From Apiosordaria backusii (taxonomy: Eukaryota > Ascomycota > Sordariomycetes > Sordariales > Lasiosphaeriaceae): a stretch of 64,000 nucleotides of DNA. Made by a program: the position numbers and the translations under genes. Each line of letters starts with the position of its first letter. Position 1 is the first letter of the stretch. Positions 10,273-22,569 of this stretch are shown here, one piece after another. The notes beneath the pieces were generated by a model, which saw only the letters and a program-made list of their open reading frames with translations, searched no databases and was not told where the DNA came from. The DNA is taken from the NCBI GenBank assembly GCA_030549205.1, contig JAUKTV010000016.1, positions 372,001-436,000 of the forward strand, given 5' to 3'.

Positions 10273-12171
10273 ATGTCCTCAACAGGAATCGATGTTGGGG
10301 GTTCTCCCCCCAATAACAGCCAAAAGTCGAGTGATCAGGAAAAAGGGGTTTCCTCATCGTCTCTCAACCAAGCCAGCCATGACGAAAGGAAAAAAGGACC
10401 CTCCTCATTGCCGTCAATATCCGGCTCGCAGGAAGAAGATAATATTATGAGACGACAGCTCAAGTCCCGTCACATCCAACTCATCGGTAATCATCTTACC
10501 CTCGTCTAAGCCCCTTTGCTGTCATTATTGCTGTCACTGACACTTCGCAAAACAGGAATCGGCGGGACAATCGGCACAGCGCTCTACGTCCAAATTGGCC
10601 GCGGTCTCTTACAAGGCGGCCCCGCCTCCCTCTTCCTCGCATTCACAATCTGGTGCTCCTTCATCCTCGCCGTGACGCTATGCATGGCCGAGATGGTCAC
10701 CTACCTCCCCATTTCCTCACCCTTCATCCGCCTCGCCGGCCGCTACGTCGACGAAGCATTTGGTTTTGCCTGCGGGTGGAATTTCTTTATTTTTGAAGCA
10801 GCTCTGGTCCCATTCGAGATTGTCGCTTGCAATGTTATTTTGCACTATTGGAAAGGCTCCGAGATTGTACCCGCGGGGGGGTTATTGCCATTATCATCTG
10901 CTTGTATGGGTTGATCAATGTGCTGGCTGTGCAGTGGTACGGAGAGGTCGAGTTTTGGGCTGCGCTGGGGAAGGTGTTGCTGATTATTGCGCTGTTGGTA
11001 TTCACTGTGGTGGTGATGCTGGGTGGGAATCCGACAGGCGACAGGTTTGGGTTCCGGTACTGGAATGATCCGGGGGCGTTTGCCGAGTTGTATCACACGG
11101 GAGATCTGGGGAGGTTCCTAGGGTTTCTGCAGTGTTTGATACAGGCTTCGTTCACGATATCGGGGCCGGATTATGTGAGCATGGCGGCAGGAGAGGCGGA
11201 AAATCCGAGGGTGGTGATGCCGAGGGCTTATAACGCTGTGTTTTATCGGCTGACGACCTTTTTCATGCTCGGGAGTTTGGCGGTTGGGATTTTGGTGCCG
11301 TACACCGACGACGAGATGAAAGTGGCTTTTTCAACTGGGGCGCCCGGCGCGGCGGCGAGTCCATATGTCATTGCGATGAATCGACTCAAGATCAGGGTGC
11401 TACCGGATATTGTCAACGCTATGGTCTTGACAGCAGCATTCTCGGCGGGGAACAGCTATGTCTATTGTGCCTCACGGTCGTTGTACGGCATGGCGCTGGA
11501 GGGGAAGGCACCAAAGGTGTTCACAAAGGTCACGGCTAAGGGAGTGCCTCTGTACGCAGTTTTGGTTGTGTTGGGGATTTCGCTCCTGAGCTTCTTGCAG
11601 GTCTCAAACGATGCGGCGGTGGTTTTGCAGTGGTTTGTAAACTTGGTCACAGCGAGCCAGCTGATCAACTTTTCCTCGATGTGTGCCACGTACCTGCGGT
11701 TTTACTACGGGATGAAGGCACAAGGGTTCAAGAGGGACGATTTGCCCTACAAGGCGATGTTGCAGCCTTATGCGGCGTGGTATGGACTGGTTGGGACGTT
11801 CATCATGACGTTTGTCGGAGGCTATACCGTTTTCCTACCGGGGAAGTGGGATGTGCCTACTTTTCTCTTCTCGTAAGTTTTCTTTTTGGCCATGACAGTG
11901 TGGTGAATGATTTGGTCTGACCAAACAGGTATACGATGATTGCCGTGTGTCCGATTCTGTATTTGGGGTACAAGTTTGTTAAGAAGACAAAAGTGTACCG
12001 CTCAGACGAGATCGACTTGGTGAAAAACGTCGATGAAATCGAGGAGTACCAAAGGACTTATGTTCCAAGTCCCCCAAAGTACGTGTTCGCCCCCTTTTTC
12101 GCATGTAAATAGTCTGCTAATATCATGACAGGAATGCTTTTGACAGGGCTCTAGATTGGATGTTCGGTTAG
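10273..12171 (+). CDS. Amino acid permease of the fungal AAP/YAT family, frame broken at a G run
   Basis: Four exons, 10273-10486, 10556-11872, 11929-12078 and 12132-12171, would give 573 residues. A hydrophilic N-terminus is followed by the family signature IGIGGTIGTALYV and about twelve hydrophobic helices, e.g. VLLIIALLVFTVVVMLGG, MLGSLAVGILVPYTDD and MVLTAAFSAGNSYVYCASR. The C-terminus ends in ALDWMFG. Members import amino acids with protons across the plasma membrane; the substrate is not predictable here. The frame shifts by one base at the seven-G run 10875-10881. Before it the protein reads FEIVACNVILHYWKG, and after it VIAIIICLYGLINVLAVQWYG, which is exactly the expected continuation; adding one G repairs it. 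No intron fits there. It is either a sequencing error or a recent null allele. The gene ends 148 bases from the convergent utp21. Confidence 0.88.
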
Positions 12172-12319
12172 AGCCGATTTGAATACCCAGATCAAGGGAC
12201 AGTGATACTAGTCATGATACCCCATTTTATCTAAATAATAGACCGGTTTCTCCTGAATTCACATTCGAATATGTGTTTGACCATTACATGCTACCAGAAA
12301 ATAACAAAAGACATTTGCT

Positions 12320-15300
12320 TTATGTCCTGGGGTTCCTCAAAAATCCGACAACGCCACTGCAGTATCCAATCAAATCATCCAGCCTGTCTCTCTCCCGCGC
12401 TTGATGCTCCTTCCACTCTTCGAGTGCAATGAGAAGGCAGCCGTTGGCCATGACCAGGTCATAGTGCAGCTTTAGGAACACAGTCATCCACGCCTGTGTC
12501 AACTCGTAGTCTCTCCTGGCGATCAGCCTGCTCGTCAAGGCCCTGATAAAGTGGAGCAGCTCATTGTTTTCATGGTCGTCCTCGCTCATGCCCATCGACA
12601 AAGACCGGAGCTCGAGGTCCGCTGCCGATGGAGGAAGAGCTTTGAGGTGCTCGATAAACTCGGTGTCTATGCGTATTGTTAGTCATCTTGATATCTAAAG
12701 ATCAAAGGAATAGGGAAAACATACAATCGCCCTTTTCACCGCAAGCAATCAGCTTGCTGGAGAAAGCCTGCTCCTGCCTCGTCGCGTCCAGTTGTGTGAT
12801 CCTCGACACGACCTCCTTGCCCTCCTTGTCCTCCTCAACGGGAGGCAGTAAGGAGTTGGCCCCACCAACAGATGGCAAGAAGAAGGGAGCCTTTTCTGGT
12901 GCCTTGGGCGCCTCCTTTGGCTTATTTCTCTGCTTGATCAAGTCGATGTGCAGCAGGGTTTGCCACCTGCTCTTGGGGACAAGCGACAGGGTCATCATGT
13001 CGGAGGAGAGCTGGTCGATCACTGGTGCGGTGACACCGTCGTCGGTCTGCTCGGGGGTGTCATCCTCAAAGGCAGCGTCGATGAGACCCTGGCCGCCTTC
13101 ACCCGATGCCGTTGGCAGGGAACTGGCCGCATCGCCAATTTCTGCCTCGGAAATTTGACGGGTTGGGACGTGTTTGAAGAGGGTTCTGTTGGTCCACAGT
13201 TGGACCCCGAGGCTGCCTTCGCAGGAGCCGGCGAGGTATTCGCCAGTGTTGGAGAACGCAAGAGCGGTGCAGGGAGTTTCAGTACGGAATGCGTCGATAA
13301 GATGGCTGGTGGGCAAGTCCCAGACGCGGATGATGCAGTCTTGGGAGGCGGCAATAATCCACCTGCCGTCGTTGGAGAAGCAAAAGTCGTTGATATCACC
13401 TCGGCAGCCCCAGAATTCTCTGATTGTTTGCTTGGTCCCAATGTCGACAACCCGGATAGAGTGATCATCACAGGCAAAGGCAATGAGATCGTTGCCTGGG
13501 TGATATCGGCAGGCCAAGATCTTGGTCATGGGCGCCCAATTGATTTCTTCGAGCAAGTTGCCAGTAGCAAAGTCCCAAAACTTGATCTTGCCATCCAACG
13601 AGCAAGAGGTGATGGTTGTGTTGAGAGAGTCAACAACAAGACCTGTTACCGCCGCCGTGTGCTTGCCAGTGCCTGGTGGAAAGCTCTGGGCCGATCGTGC
13701 TTGCAGCTCGTTGACCTTGTCCAGCGCCCTCAGCTGCATCATCTTGATCTGTCTTAGTTGAGCAGGTGTCAACCTCGAAGGGAAGCGTTGCTTGTGACGT
13801 CCAGACTGGAGGTTATAGGTGTCAATACTGCCCCCCTCCGACCCAACCACAGCAAAAGTACCGCATGAACTGATGGCGACTGTAGACACATTCATTCCGT
13901 CGCCAGTCTTGAAAGCCCAACGGCCAGCTTTTTTCCGGCCCCAAAACCAGGTGCGAGCCCATGGGTCGTTCTTGTGAGCGGTCACCACACTTTCCCATCC
14001 TGTCATTCCGCTCAGCTCGGCATTCGAGTATTTTGTGTTGTTGGCCTTGTCCCAGATGACCTGTTTTCCTGGCATAGCACCAATACCACCGTCGCGATTC
14101 AAGGAAGAGGCGATACATGTGATTTCTGGGGCCTTCAGATCCTCCAAAGTTGTGCTTGGACCCTGAAGAAGAGATCCACCAGCAAGAATACCTGCCTTCT
14201 TTGCCTTTTTCCGAATGGCACCCTGTGATAGCTCAGTACTTTGACCGTCTCTTCGCAAACTCCATCCCCAAAGACTCCTATCATTTCCACCGCTCATAAG
14301 CCACTTGTTTCCAGCTTCTGCACCGTCAAAGTCAGACGGCAAGAACTGCAGGCAACTGACAGGCGCAGCATGCCCGCTTCGCTGGTGCAAAATGCGAGGT
14401 ACTGGTGAAAATGGTGTCTCGTCAAAGATCCAGGACTTGAGCGAGTTGTCGAGACCACTTGTAATGATAACTGGCTGACCAGGAAGAAACTCGATTTTGC
14501 TGATACCGCCACCAACAGTCTTGTTGCGTGATGGCGGGTTGTGTGCGCTGCGCAAGACACCCATTGACCTCCCGCCCTTGTTGAGGTCCCAGAAAGTCAC
14601 ATCTCCACTGAGGCTAGTTGCTGTAGCCATAACACCATCCTTCCGACCATCCTCCCCAGCTCCTTGGCCATCAGTTCGGAATGAGATGCAAGTAACAGGG
14701 GCATCTTCACTACCAGCCTGAAGTTGGAGAGCCTTTTTGTCTGTGAGCACGTTTTGAATAACCAAAGCACCCGCTGAATAGGAGATGGCGAGCAACGACA
14801 GAGCTGGGGAGGGCTGCAGGCAAGTCACAGAACCGCTGTTTGGAGCAGGCGGCAGGATTGTATAGACAAGCTTTCCTGTGCTGACGTTCCAGATCTCGAC
14901 CCAACCATCCTTCCGGCCGACGAAGATCTTGTTCAAAAACGTCGGCATGTTGCAGACGCCGCCTGTGATTTCATTGTCGCCTCTCTTGGCTGCCGCAGTA
15001 AAGAATGTCGTATAATGCTCCAATGTGGCCGACTTAAAGACCTCTATCCTCGTAACACAGCATGCGATGATCCAAGAACCGAAAATAACAATCTGCTTGA
15101 TGGGTTGGTCGAGGCCGGCAGGGAGGTTGAGCTCGGCAGCCTTCTTGCCACGTTGGAAAGCCCATAATCCTTGAGGCTCGCCCTTGCTAGGGTTTCCCCA
15201 AGCAGCATATACTCTCTCTTTCCAAGCGCACGTGGCGGTAATATCGGCGGGCGTCTGGGGGCGGGTGACGAATACAAGATTGAGACCGCGCTTGAGATCG

Positions 15301-15590
15301 TAGGTTTGAAGGGCACGGCCGACAGAAGTAGTGATCTGAAAGGTGGTTTTGCCTAGAGGAATCGTCGCAAAGGGAACGCTGGTCGGCGAAACTAAACCAA
15401 TTGTCTAAAGATATTAGGAGTGTTAGAACCTTTTCTCCTCCGAAATCACTATATTTCGTCGCTGGCTGATGCGTACCCGGAAAGGCGCAAAGATGGCCGA
15501 GCCGCTTCGCTTTGAGGACGGTTGCGCTTTCACGATCGCATCGCGCTTTTGCCGCTTCGTCGAAGGGTGATCTGGTTCTGAGTGAGGCAT
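12320..15590 (-). CDS. utp21: U3 snoRNA-associated protein 21, WD40 component of the SSU processome
   Basis: Three exons, 15477-15590, 12725-15404 and 12320-12666, with introns of 72 and 58 nt, give 1046 residues. A basic start (STKRQKRD, nucleolar-type) leads into two stacked WD40 propellers: FVGRKDGWVEIWNVSTGKL, SLSGDVTFWDLNKGG, SGLDNSLKSWIFDE, SGGNDRSLWGWSL, SCSLDGKIKFWDF and AASQDCIIRVWDL. The last about 250 residues are the Utp21 C-terminal helical domain (SRWQTLLHIDLIKQRNKP, then the final helices FLKLHYDLVMANGCLLIALE). In yeast and human (WDR36) it joins the UTP-B complex on nascent pre-rRNA for 18S processing in the nucleolus. ATG 15590 was chosen over an upstream in-frame ATG (15653) because conservation appears to begin near MPHSEPDHPSTKRQK. 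It is divergent from vip1. Confidence 0.95.
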
Positions 15591-16972
15591 GGTGATCGCG
15601 TTACAGCTCGCGAGGAGCTCTTTGCTACGAAAAACCACTGTGTGCGCTGCCAATGGCTTTTTTCGCGATCAAAATCTTGGTGATGGAAGTTTTCTTACAG
15701 CAGCAGCCTCACTGAACCAAGCCAAGTCCAGAAATTTTCAGCCACACATGGGAAAGGGGACTTGGGGCCCCACCTTGACTTTCTGGATCGGCCCCACAAC
15801 CGCCGAGCACCGACCCCGACCGGTCGGGGATGCCGAGGGCATGCCAAGACATGTTCCGGCCGGCAGCCACATCCGCTCCGGATTACGGACATGACACTTT
15901 CGACGCCATAATCGAGATTCCGAACCATGACAGGGGCTTCATGCAAGCCAACCGAAAGCTTCTTCACCGCCTGTTGTTTTCGGGACAAGCCAGGTAGCTT
16001 AGCCTATGGGAACTCGACATGACACGAAGTAGCGGATGACAGCCAACAGTGGGTCACGCGAGCACTTGCCAGTTACGCACAATACATCCATAATGTCATT
16101 ATGCCACCATTTGGCCACAGTTTGCGAGGTTGAGGCACCAGCAACGTAATCGTCGAAGACTGGTAAAAACACCAATTGCAGATGCAACATGAGAATAAAT
16201 TTTCGGGTTCGAGACAAGATGTTCCATTAATACAAAGGCAAACAGAGGACAAGTTTAAAAGAGAGACGCCCCACCACTCAATGCCCACATGTGGCTCGTG
16301 CTCTGTGGCCAGGGCGTCATCGTGCTTTGTGTGCCCCTCCCAAGTTTCCAATTGCCCCGCCAGGGAAAAAATAGCCCTGGTTGGCAGAAGTGCAACCACG
16401 ATTCGGGAGCTGGGTTGGCCCATGGGCCTAGCCCAGATCAGCTTCGTTCGCTCTGTCCGCCCCTTCCCATTCGCATTTGCCATTTGCCATTGAATTAAAA
16501 TCTACGGATGCTACTGCTTGGTTGGCCACTGCCCCGGACTCACCATTTTCACGTGGAACACTAAGGTAGGTACCTACCCCAGAGCGGAATCGGATTGCGG
16601 CAGGGACTGGCACAAAACAAAAAGTGTTGGGCGTTTCTTACTCTTGTTCAGTTTTGTTTCTTCCTATCTACTTGTAGAAAATCAGCTCTGTTGCTGGTTA
16701 GATCGTTTATTGCCACAGCTTGTCGATATCAGATGACCATTTTCGTCTCATAAAACCCCATTGTGTCTGGTCTTATCTGACTGTAATATTCGATATCGAG
16801 CATTTCCAACCGGTCCATACGCAATCGCGTCTCTTTGATCCCCTCTGAACCCTTCTCCTCTCCGTTCTTTTGTTCCGCTTCAGGGACCCACGCAAGCCAC
16901 AGACCAAGTCAGTACCAGCCCAGAAGAAGAAGAACCTCGCACTCTTCCGGGTGCCCCCATTTTGTCCTAGCC
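15591..16972. promoter_or_regulatory. Divergent promoter region between utp21 and vip1
   Basis: A 1.4 kb gap between two divergent housekeeping genes. It contains a perfect 14-base palindrome GGTAGGTACCTACC at 16565-16578. The 3' part (16650-16960) is pyrimidine-rich and looks like the vip1 leader. An in-frame open stretch from 16835 joins the vip1 frame but has no domain character and is treated as leader. No other gene is supported. Confidence 0.5.
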
Positions 16973-19900
16973 ATGGACACAAACTCTGGCAAGCCAAAGC
17001 TTGACGAAGCAGGCCTATCATCGGTGGAGCCCACAGAACCGGTGAACGGATACTTTACGCCACAAGGGAAGGGAAAAGAAAAGGAAAATGCAGAGCCAGC
17101 TGCAAATTCAACGTCGCCAGCAGTGACACCAGCGGCCACGCCGACACCAGCACCAGTCTCTCCGGTGAGAACTAGAACTCACCGAACCAGCTTCCATATG
17201 CGCAACCTCTCCTCTTCCTCTCTCGCCAGCCTTACCAGCCGTAAGAGCAAGCAGGCCGATCCTGGGACCACTCTCGCCGGGGCCCACGCCGACCGCGCGA
17301 ATCTCTCCATGCCCCCACCTTCCCCGGTTACTCATCAAGCGTTGAAAGCTCATCTGCCGGCCCAAGGTCATCTTGTCCGCCGAGACTCCTCCCATTCTGA
17401 CGCCTGGAGCGAAGACACCACCAGCCTCCGCCGAGTCCCAACCAACTCTTCAGAACAACCGTATTCCCCTCGGGATTTCGTCGCCGATTCTGCTTCAGCA
17501 ACCGCCATTGACGAATCCGAGACTCCTCGACTCTTGCCCAGCACTCTGAGCGAGATAGGCCTGTATCGCCACAGCCAACTCCCAGAGTCTGCCTACCGCA
17601 GCGCCCGCTCTTCCTTCTCTGAAGCCGGTGCAAGTGTCAGTAACCGCGTGAGCATTGGGTCGATCTACAGCTTGGCTTCTGCGCGGGGAGTCATCAGCTC
17701 AGCTGCTTCCGCCAACGGAAGCGATAATAATAGCATCTCTGCCATCCCTGGCCATCGGTCAGTATCCGGCATCATGGCAACAAACAAGGCGGTTCAGCCT
17801 GAAGCGGGCCTATCAAGCGTGACAGTTACTACGGGCAGTCAGGGCTCCCACCAAGGTGCCCTCCAACTTGCGCCCCGGGAGGCCCAAGGTCAGGCTGTTA
17901 CTGACCTTGCGAAGAAGACTGGTCAGCAACCTCAGCAAGGGGTAGATGCCCAGCAAAAGCCAGGAACAACCCCTACCCCCCGCCCCCAGCCCACTCGATC
18001 TCGAAGCCGGGCCACGCGCAGGTTCAGCGGTAGTACCGCAGCCAGCAGCCACAGCCCCAGCGGCGAACGCGTCGTCTCCCATCATCACCCCCGCGGCGAG
18101 AAAGAAGAACCCAAGCCTGCCCCCTGGGGCGTCATTGGCGTCTGCGCGCTTGACGTGAAGGCCAGGAGCAAGCCTAGTAGAAATATCTTGAACCGCCTGA
18201 TTCAAAATCGCGAATTCGACGTCTGCGTCTTCGGAGACAAGGTCATTCTCGACGAATCCATCGAGAACTGGCCCATTTGCGATTATCTGATTTCGTTTTA
18301 CTCCGATGGCTTTCCTCTCGATAAAGCCATCGCGTACGTCAAGGCCAGAAAACCCTTCTGTGTCAACGACGTGCCTATGCAAAAGATTCTGTGGGACAGG
18401 AGACTGTGCTTGAGACTGTTGGATAGAATCAATGTTCCCACCCCCCAAAGAATCGAAGTTAACCGTGATGGTGGTCCGAGGCTACTTACTCCTGAAATCT
18501 GCAAGCATATCAAGGATATCAGTGGGATCGTCTTTGAGCCTACGGACCCTGGCCCGGAGGCGGCGAAAGCAGCTGCTCCCCGAAAGGTCGAACTGTTGGA
18601 TGGGGGCGATATTCTGTCTGTTGACGGAACACTGATCAAGAAACCATTTGTCGAAAAGCCAACCAGTGGTGAGGACCATAACATTATCATCTACTTCCCT
18701 TCTTCGGCTGGCGGTGGCGCAAGGAAGCTGTTTCGGAAGATTGGCAACAAGAGCAGTGAGTATGTCGAGGGACTGTCGGTGCCGAGGTGCATCACCCATC
18801 CAGAGGAGAGTTTCATCTATGAACGCTTTATGCAAGTCGACAACGCTGAGGATGTGAAAGCTTACACGGTTGGGCCCTCATATTGCCACGCCGAGACGAG
18901 AAAGTCACCAGTGGTCGACGGTGTGGTGAGGCGCAACACGCACGGCAAAGAGGTCCGGTACGTGACGGGGCTGAGCGCAGAGGAAAAGGAGATCGCCAGC
19001 AAGATCAGCACCACATTCGGGCAACGCGTCTGCGGGTTCGACTTTCTGCGGGCGGGCGGGAAAAGTTACGTGATTGATGTCAACGGATGGAGTTTCGTCA
19101 AGGACAATGATGATTACTATGACCACTGCGCCAATATTCTCAAGGAAACCTTCATCAAGGAGAAGCTGCGCAAAGAAGGGCTTACTCCTCCTGTTCCGTC
19201 GCCTGCGATCTCCGACGTGGACCCTATGGCGGCCAGTCTGGCGGTTCGCGCGGCGTACGCGAGTAAAGAGAAGGAGTTGGCTGCTCATGTGGCTTCACAG
19301 CAGGCGGCGCAGAGTAGGATGAGCATGGACAAGCCTGTCACAGCCAGAGAGGTGGCTAGTGAGATTATCAGCAGCCAGACAATTACGATCAAGGAAGACT
19401 CGAAACACGGGAGCATACCTGCCAGTCCGCTGGCCAGTCAGTTCTCGTCTTCGGTGGCCGACAGTATACCTTCTACTGCCCCCTCAACTGTTTCTGCGGC
19501 ACCGTCTGTCATGCAGGTTGACACGCCGACGACTGTTGCTGCTGTCCAAGATGAACAAGAGCCTCCCCCACCACCGCCCCCCAAGCCGAGCTGGAAGCTC
19601 AAGGGTGTCGTATCCGTTATTCGTCACGCGGACCGGACACCGAAGCAAAAGTACAAGTACACTTTTCATACTGCGCCGTTTATTGAGCTTCTCAAAGGCC
19701 ATCAAGAAGAGGTTCTTCTGATCGGTGAGCCTGCCCTTGCAAGCGTGCTCGATGCCGTGGACGTGGCGATGAGAGCCGGAGTGGAAGACCGCAACAAGCT
19801 CAAGGCCCTCCGCAATGTACTCATCAAAAAGGGCAGCTGGGCGGGAACAAAAGTTCAGATTAAGCCCATGTTCAGAAAGAAGCCGGAGGCCGGCGCGGAC

Positions 19901-22569
19901 AAGGAAAAGAAGAAGGACAAGAAGAGCGATACCCCTGCTGAAGACGACAGCAAGATCAGCAACAACAAGAACGAAATCGACACCATCATGGAGGAGGATC
20001 ACCCTCTCCAGACAGAGACCGAAGGAGAAGGCGACAAAGCGGACACCGATGCATACAAGACTCGGAGGTCGCCTAAGCGCCATGACTCTCTGTCGGGTGT
20101 TACCATGTCCAAGTTTACTGCTGCCGAAGAAAGCCTCGTCCTCGATAAACTTCAGCTGATTGTCAAATGGGGTGGCGAGCCCACTCATTCGGCTCGTTAC
20201 CAAGCCCAAGAACTCGGCGAGAGCATGCGCAGCGACTTGGGCCTCATGAACCGTGAAGTTCTAGATGAAGTCCACGTCTTCAGCTCCTCGGAGCGTCGCG
20301 TTGTCACGTCGGCACAGATCTGGGCTGCCAGCTTCCTCAACAAAAAGGATGTGCCTGAGGATTTCATCACCATTCGTAAGGACCTTTTGGATGATTCCAA
20401 CGCGGCCAAGGATGAGATGGACAAGGTGAAGAAGAAGCTTAAGGGGCTTCTTCGCAAGGGCAACGAGAGACCGCCGCAGTTTGCCTGGCCAGACAATATG
20501 CCTGAACCGGCCGAGGTGCAGACGAGAGTGGTGCAGCTGATGAATTTCCACCGAAAGGTCATGCAGCACAATTACGGGAAGCTGTATAGTGGTGCGGTGA
20601 ACTCTTTGAACGCCATCAACAATCCTTCTCCTGTAGGCAATGACAAGGTTGGCGCTGACGGACACTCGGCGTCGGGGGTATCAATCTCGTCGCTCGCGTC
20701 GGTTGGTTCATTGTCGCAGGCTAACGCGGTGACGGGCATCCAGGCTCGATGGTGCTGCGGCGAGGATGCTGAGCTCTTCAAAGAGCGCTGGGAAAAGCTT
20801 TTCGCCGAGTTCTGCGACGGTGAGAAGGTTGACCCAAGCAAGATCTCGGAGCTGTATGATACCATGAAGTTTGATGCCCTCCACAACCGCCAGTTTCTCG
20901 AGTGGGTGTTTGCGCCGCCAAAGAGCATGCTCGAGGAGGAGTATAAAACCAACTTCGGAAAGGGGCCGTCGCCAGCGGCGTCTCCTGCATCGTCGGCTTC
21001 CAACGCAAAGACCTCGACCTCGTCGGCGTCGGCATCTAGCTCTGCGCCAGCGGCCGCCAGTGGAAATGACTCGGAGGATAGTGTTCGAACGGCACCTCTC
21101 CAGGAGGAGACTACTAAACCAGAGAGATCAGCCTCGAGTCTTGGTGAGAAGATTGAAAAGGAGGGCCACAAGGCTGTGAAGCGAATCTTCCGTAGGAGGT
21201 CGTTCCTCAACGGCCTGCGACCCTCGAACAACGTCGATGCTGAGCTTCCAGAGAGGTACTTCCACCTCCACCGCGGCAACAGCCAGACCAAGGCCAAAAC
21301 CGACGCCCGGTTCGAGCCCCTTCGAGAGCTGTACCAGCTGGCCAAGGTTCTCTTTGATTTCATCTGCCCGCAGGAATACGGCATCTCCGACAGCGAGAAG
21401 CTCGAGATTGGTCTCTTGACCTCGCTCCCCTTGCTCAAAGAGATCGTCCAGGACCTCGAGGACATGCAGGCGTCCGAGGAGGCCAAGTCGTTCATCTACT
21501 TTACAAAGGAGTCCCACATTTACACGCTGCTCAACTGCATCCTCGAGGGCGGCCTCGAGACCAAGATCAAGCGGGCCACCATCCCCGAGCTGGACTACCT
21601 GTCGCAGATCTCCTTTGAGCTGTATGAGATGCCGGCCAACCCGCCCATTGACGCCGAGGGGACGCCCGTGTTCAACTACAGCATCAAAATTACGATTAGC
21701 CCCGGTTGTCATGTGTTTGACCCGCTGGATGTGCAGCTCGACAGCAAGCATTGCATTGGGTGCGCGCCCAGGAGGAGCCTGACGGCTCATGCGGACTGGA
21801 TGTTTGTGATTGAGACGTTGAGGGCAAAGTTCCATCAGTGAGTTCTATTTTCCTTTCTTTGTTTGGCTTGGAATGAATGTTCCCTTGCTCCGCCCCGTTG
21901 CCTCCGTTAGCCTTTTCACATCATGTCATGCTGGGCCTATATCAGAGCGTGGTTGTACCCAGAAACGACCAACCTTTGGTCCCTTGGTTTTGGTGATCTT
22001 GTTGGTCACGTTACGCATTATTTCTCAGCGAGGTATATTTGTGGATGTTAACTAACGCACTCTCTTTTTCCTCCAGAGTAAAATTACCCAAGACCTTTTT
22101 GGCCGTCAACCTATCGGATGCTTTCACGTTCCAGGAGAAGCAGGACACCAGCGATGTGAACGTCGCTACTCCTGGCTCCACTGCCGGAGGAGGAGCTGAA
22201 GGCGAAGGTGATGGTGGCGAGAAAGACGGTCTGGAGATGAAGACGGTTGAGCATGCCGCCGCCGCCGCCACCGCTCCTGTTGATACTACAGGTGAAACCG
22301 CGGAGGGGGCTGCTGCCGCTTCCGGGGGCAGCACTACTGAGCAGCAGCAAGAGGTGGAGACTGCCACGCCGACGAATGAGTCTGTCCAGACTATTGTCGC
22401 CACCACAGAGACGGGTGAGATCAAGGCAGAAGCCGAAGAAGCGGCGGAAGGGGGTGCGGATGCGTCTACACCTGTACCCACACCTACACCGGTGGCCGCC
22501 GCCAGTAACATGACCACCACCACCCTCGAGACAAGCGACCCAAAGCTGGAAGCTGCTGACAAGGAGTAA
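16973..22569 (+). CDS. vip1: Diphosphoinositol pentakisphosphate kinase (Vip1/Asp1/PPIP5K)
   Basis: Two exons, 16973-21837 and 22077-22569, with a 239-nt intron, give 1785 residues. About 380 disordered Ser/Thr/Pro-rich residues precede the kinase. The RimK-like ATP-grasp domain runs from about residue 384 ([22 protein letters not shown]) to about 730, with [13 protein letters not shown] near its end. A linker carries a proline string. The histidine-acid-phosphatase-like domain starts with [10 protein letters not shown] (R884, H885) and continues to residue 1620, with a Lys-rich insert near 970-1010 and a Ser/Ala insert near 1335-1365. The enzyme makes 1-InsP7 and InsP8 from InsP6/5-InsP7 in the cytosol; the phosphatase-like half hydrolyses the 1-phosphate. 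These signals control phosphate sensing, polarity and microtubules. The last exon adds an Ala/Thr/Glu-rich tail. ATG 16973 has a strong context (GCCATGG). Confidence 0.97.

Noticed and set aside
12948..13757. 269-codon plus-strand open frame opposite utp21
   Set aside because: Antisense to the WD40 region; low-complexity composition and no family signal.
16835..16972. In-frame extension of vip1 to an upstream ATG
   Set aside because: The extension is basic and low-complexity, while ATG 16973 has a far better context; the upstream part looks like leader.
17813..18448. 211-codon minus-strand frame opposite the vip1 kinase domain
   Set aside because: Antisense shadow of a conserved ATP-grasp coding region.
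20572..21495. 307-codon minus-strand open frame inside vip1
   Set aside because: It lies antisense to the phosphatase-like half of vip1, is Ser/Arg-rich as expected for the complement of biased coding DNA, and shows no domain.
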